In this document: positions 55,622 to 64,000 of the stretch, one piece after another
Position numbering within the stretch: the stretch's first letter is position 1
How the letters are laid out: every line of letters begins with the position of its first letter
Assembly: GCA_963771735.1 (NCBI GenBank)
Contig: CAVYUN010000004.1
Span: 62,001 to 126,000, forward strand
Direction of reading: 5' to 3'
Origin: 66-474 sp963771735
GTDB taxonomy: Bacteria > Pseudomonadota > Gammaproteobacteria > Xanthomonadales > Rhodanobacteraceae
DNA length: 64,000 nucleotides
Translations under genes and position numbers: made by a program
The notes under the pieces: model-generated
What the model saw: only the letters and a program-made list of their open reading frames with translations
What the model was told of the DNA's origin: nothing
Databases searched by the model: none

Positions 55622-55720
55622 GCGATCGTCCCTGATCGCTGCTTCGTTCAAGCCCGAAGGATGTGCTGCAACCACGGGTAAACGGCATCAGAACGGCCTT
55701 CCATGGCCTGACTTTCCACA
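55622..55720 (+). repeat. Dispersed ~100-bp intergenic repeat, copy 2
   Basis: Begins GCGATCGTCCCTGATCGCTGC (55622-55642), 30 nt after the rplJ stop, and ends CATCAGAACGGCCTTCCATG then GCCTGACTTTCCAC. Matches copy 1 (14116 down to 14018, opposite strand) in both blocks with the same spacing of about 40 nt. It sits inside the rplJ-rplL spacer, 42 nt before the rplL ATG. Confidence 0.7.
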
Positions 55721-55761
55721 ACAGCTCAATCAACCTTTCAACGTTTCAGGAGTCAAACAAC

Positions 55762-56142
55762 ATGTCACTCAGCAATGAAGACATCATCGAAGCCATCTCG
55801 TCCAAGACCCTCGTCGAGGTGATGGAGCTGGTCAAGGCGATGGAAGACAAGTTCGGCGTGTCCGCCGCGGCCCCGGTGGCCGTGGCCGCCGCTCCGGCCG
55901 CTGGTGGCGGCGCTGCCGCCGCCGAAGAGAAGACCGAATTCAACGTCGTGCTGGCCGCGATCGGCGAGAAGAAGGTCGAAGTGATCAAGGCCGTGCGCGC
56001 GATCACCGGTCTGGGCCTCAAGGAGGCCAAGGATCTGGTCGAGGGCGCACCGCAGACCGTCAAGGAAGGCGCCAGCAAGGAAGACGCCGAGAAGTTCAAG
56101 AAGGATCTGGAAGCGGCCGGTGCCAAGGTCGAGTTGAAGTGA
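55762..56142 (+). CDS. rplL: 50S ribosomal protein L7/L12
   Basis: Stalk dimer that recruits translation factors. 126 residues: N-terminal dimerisation domain (SNEDIIEAISSKTLVEVMEL), an Ala-rich hinge (about 40-55), and the C-terminal factor-binding domain (KTEFNVVLAAIGEKKVEVIK, VRAITGLGLKEAKDLVEGAP). AGGAG about 12 nt before ATG 55762. Confidence 0.98.
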   Translation: MSLSNEDIIEAISSKTLVEVMELVKAMEDKFGVSAAAPVAVAAAPAAGGGAAAAEEKTEFNVVLAAIGEKKVEVIKAVRAITGLGLKEAKDLVEGAPQTVKEGASKEDAEKFKKDLEAAGAKVELK

Positions 56143-56443
56143 GTGCGGGACGCGCTCACCCCGGACAGTACATGGACGTACGTTGATCCGGGGTCCAGTG
56201 TCTTTGATGACTAGCAATGGCACTGGATTCCCGCCTCGGCGGGAATGACGAACAAGCCTGGGGGCAAGTGCCCCCGGGCTTTCGCCGTTGCAGCGAAGTT
56301 GCAAAAAACAGTTTGAGTTGCTCACAAGAAGTAGCAGCAGAGGGCGTGCTGGTGCCGGCAATACCAGCGACTTCCCAAGTGACAGCTCCACCACGTTTCC
56401 CGGCCGCGAGCGGCCGATGTCCACGAACGAGGCGGTAGCATCC
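56143..56443 (+). promoter_or_regulatory. rplL-rpoB spacer: dispersed repeat plus attenuator-like hairpin
   Basis: A 301-nt spacer without a gene. It holds a GGATTCCCGCC-TC-GGCGGGAATGA palindrome (56225-56249), of the dispersed class seen at 36075, and 5 nt later a hairpin AGCCTGGGGGCA / TGCCCCCGGGCT (56255-56280) followed by TTC. In E. coli an attenuator and an RNase III site lie between rplL and rpoB; this hairpin is the best candidate for the former. Confidence 0.5.
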
Positions 56444-60598
<4,155 letters not shown>

Positions 60599-60693
60599 CG
60601 AGAGCAGGGAACGGGAGAGCGGCGCGATCAAGGCGCCGGTTTCCCGACTGACGAGTCCCACAATTCTCGAAACCCGAATCCCGGAGATATGAC

Positions 60694-64000
<3,307 letters not shown>

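Overview
This 64 kb window is a high-GC gammaproteobacterial chromosome segment. Gene order and protein sequences point to the Xanthomonadales, most likely the Rhodanobacteraceae/Xanthomonadaceae side: a pyrG-kdsA-eno-ftsB-surE-pcm run, a CTC-type long L25, RpoB and RpoC of xanthomonad type, a FecI/FecR/TonB-receptor unit, and TPR proteins with the N-terminal membrane module common in that group. I see no integrated phage, no IS transposase and no CRISPR array. The species cannot be named from the sequence.

Layout. 1-5.4 kb (minus): the outer-membrane biogenesis genes surA (cut by the window edge) and lptD, then a pepP-like aminopeptidase broken by about eight frameshifts. 5.5-13.5 kb: a membrane TPR protein facing pyrG, then kdsA, eno, ftsB, surE and pcm; kdsA and surE each carry one frameshift. 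13.5-25.8 kb: psiF, a class III aminotransferase, an ICMT-like methyltransferase, a DesK/DesR-like two-component pair, queA-tgt (queuosine), wrbA-DUF2069-aidB-like, a YihY-like protein, a TlpA-like protein, acylphosphatase and moaB. 25.8-26.6 kb: a small AT-richer patch with two tiny membrane proteins. 26.7-37.9 kb: a SPINDLY-type O-GlcNAc transferase, prfA and hemA, facing a TPR lipoprotein and lolB, then tRNA-Gln, prs, rplY, pth and ychF. 37.9-44.6 kb: a TonB receptor/FecR/ECF sigma unit next to an exported cyanophycinase-like peptidase and a META-domain lipoprotein. 44.6-50.2 kb: a chaperone-usher fimbrial operon (pilin, chaperone, usher, tip adhesin). 50.5-64 kb: tRNA-Tyr, tRNA-Gly, tRNA-Thr, tuf, tRNA-Trp, secE, nusG, rplK, rplA, rplJ, rplL, rpoB and rpoC (cut by the window edge), the classic translation/transcription block.

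The most interesting signal is an absence. Relatives carry ispD-ispF-truD between ftsB and surE, and ispE between lolB and tRNA-Gln/prs. Here both slots are empty: an 82-nt spacer in the first and a degenerate tandem repeat in the second. Loss of three MEP isoprenoid genes from two separate conserved loci suggests that this lineage replaced the MEP pathway or moved its genes. Other things to follow are a roughly 100-bp intergenic repeat family that sits just after stop codons, a (GA)6 tract acting as the pilin Shine-Dalgarno region, and a decayed copy of the tRNA-Tyr 3' end.

Quality caution: single-base frameshifts in essential or highly conserved genes (kdsA, surE, acylphosphatase/moaB) and the cluster in pepP look more like consensus indel errors than real inactivation. 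Starts and frames near those points should be treated as provisional.
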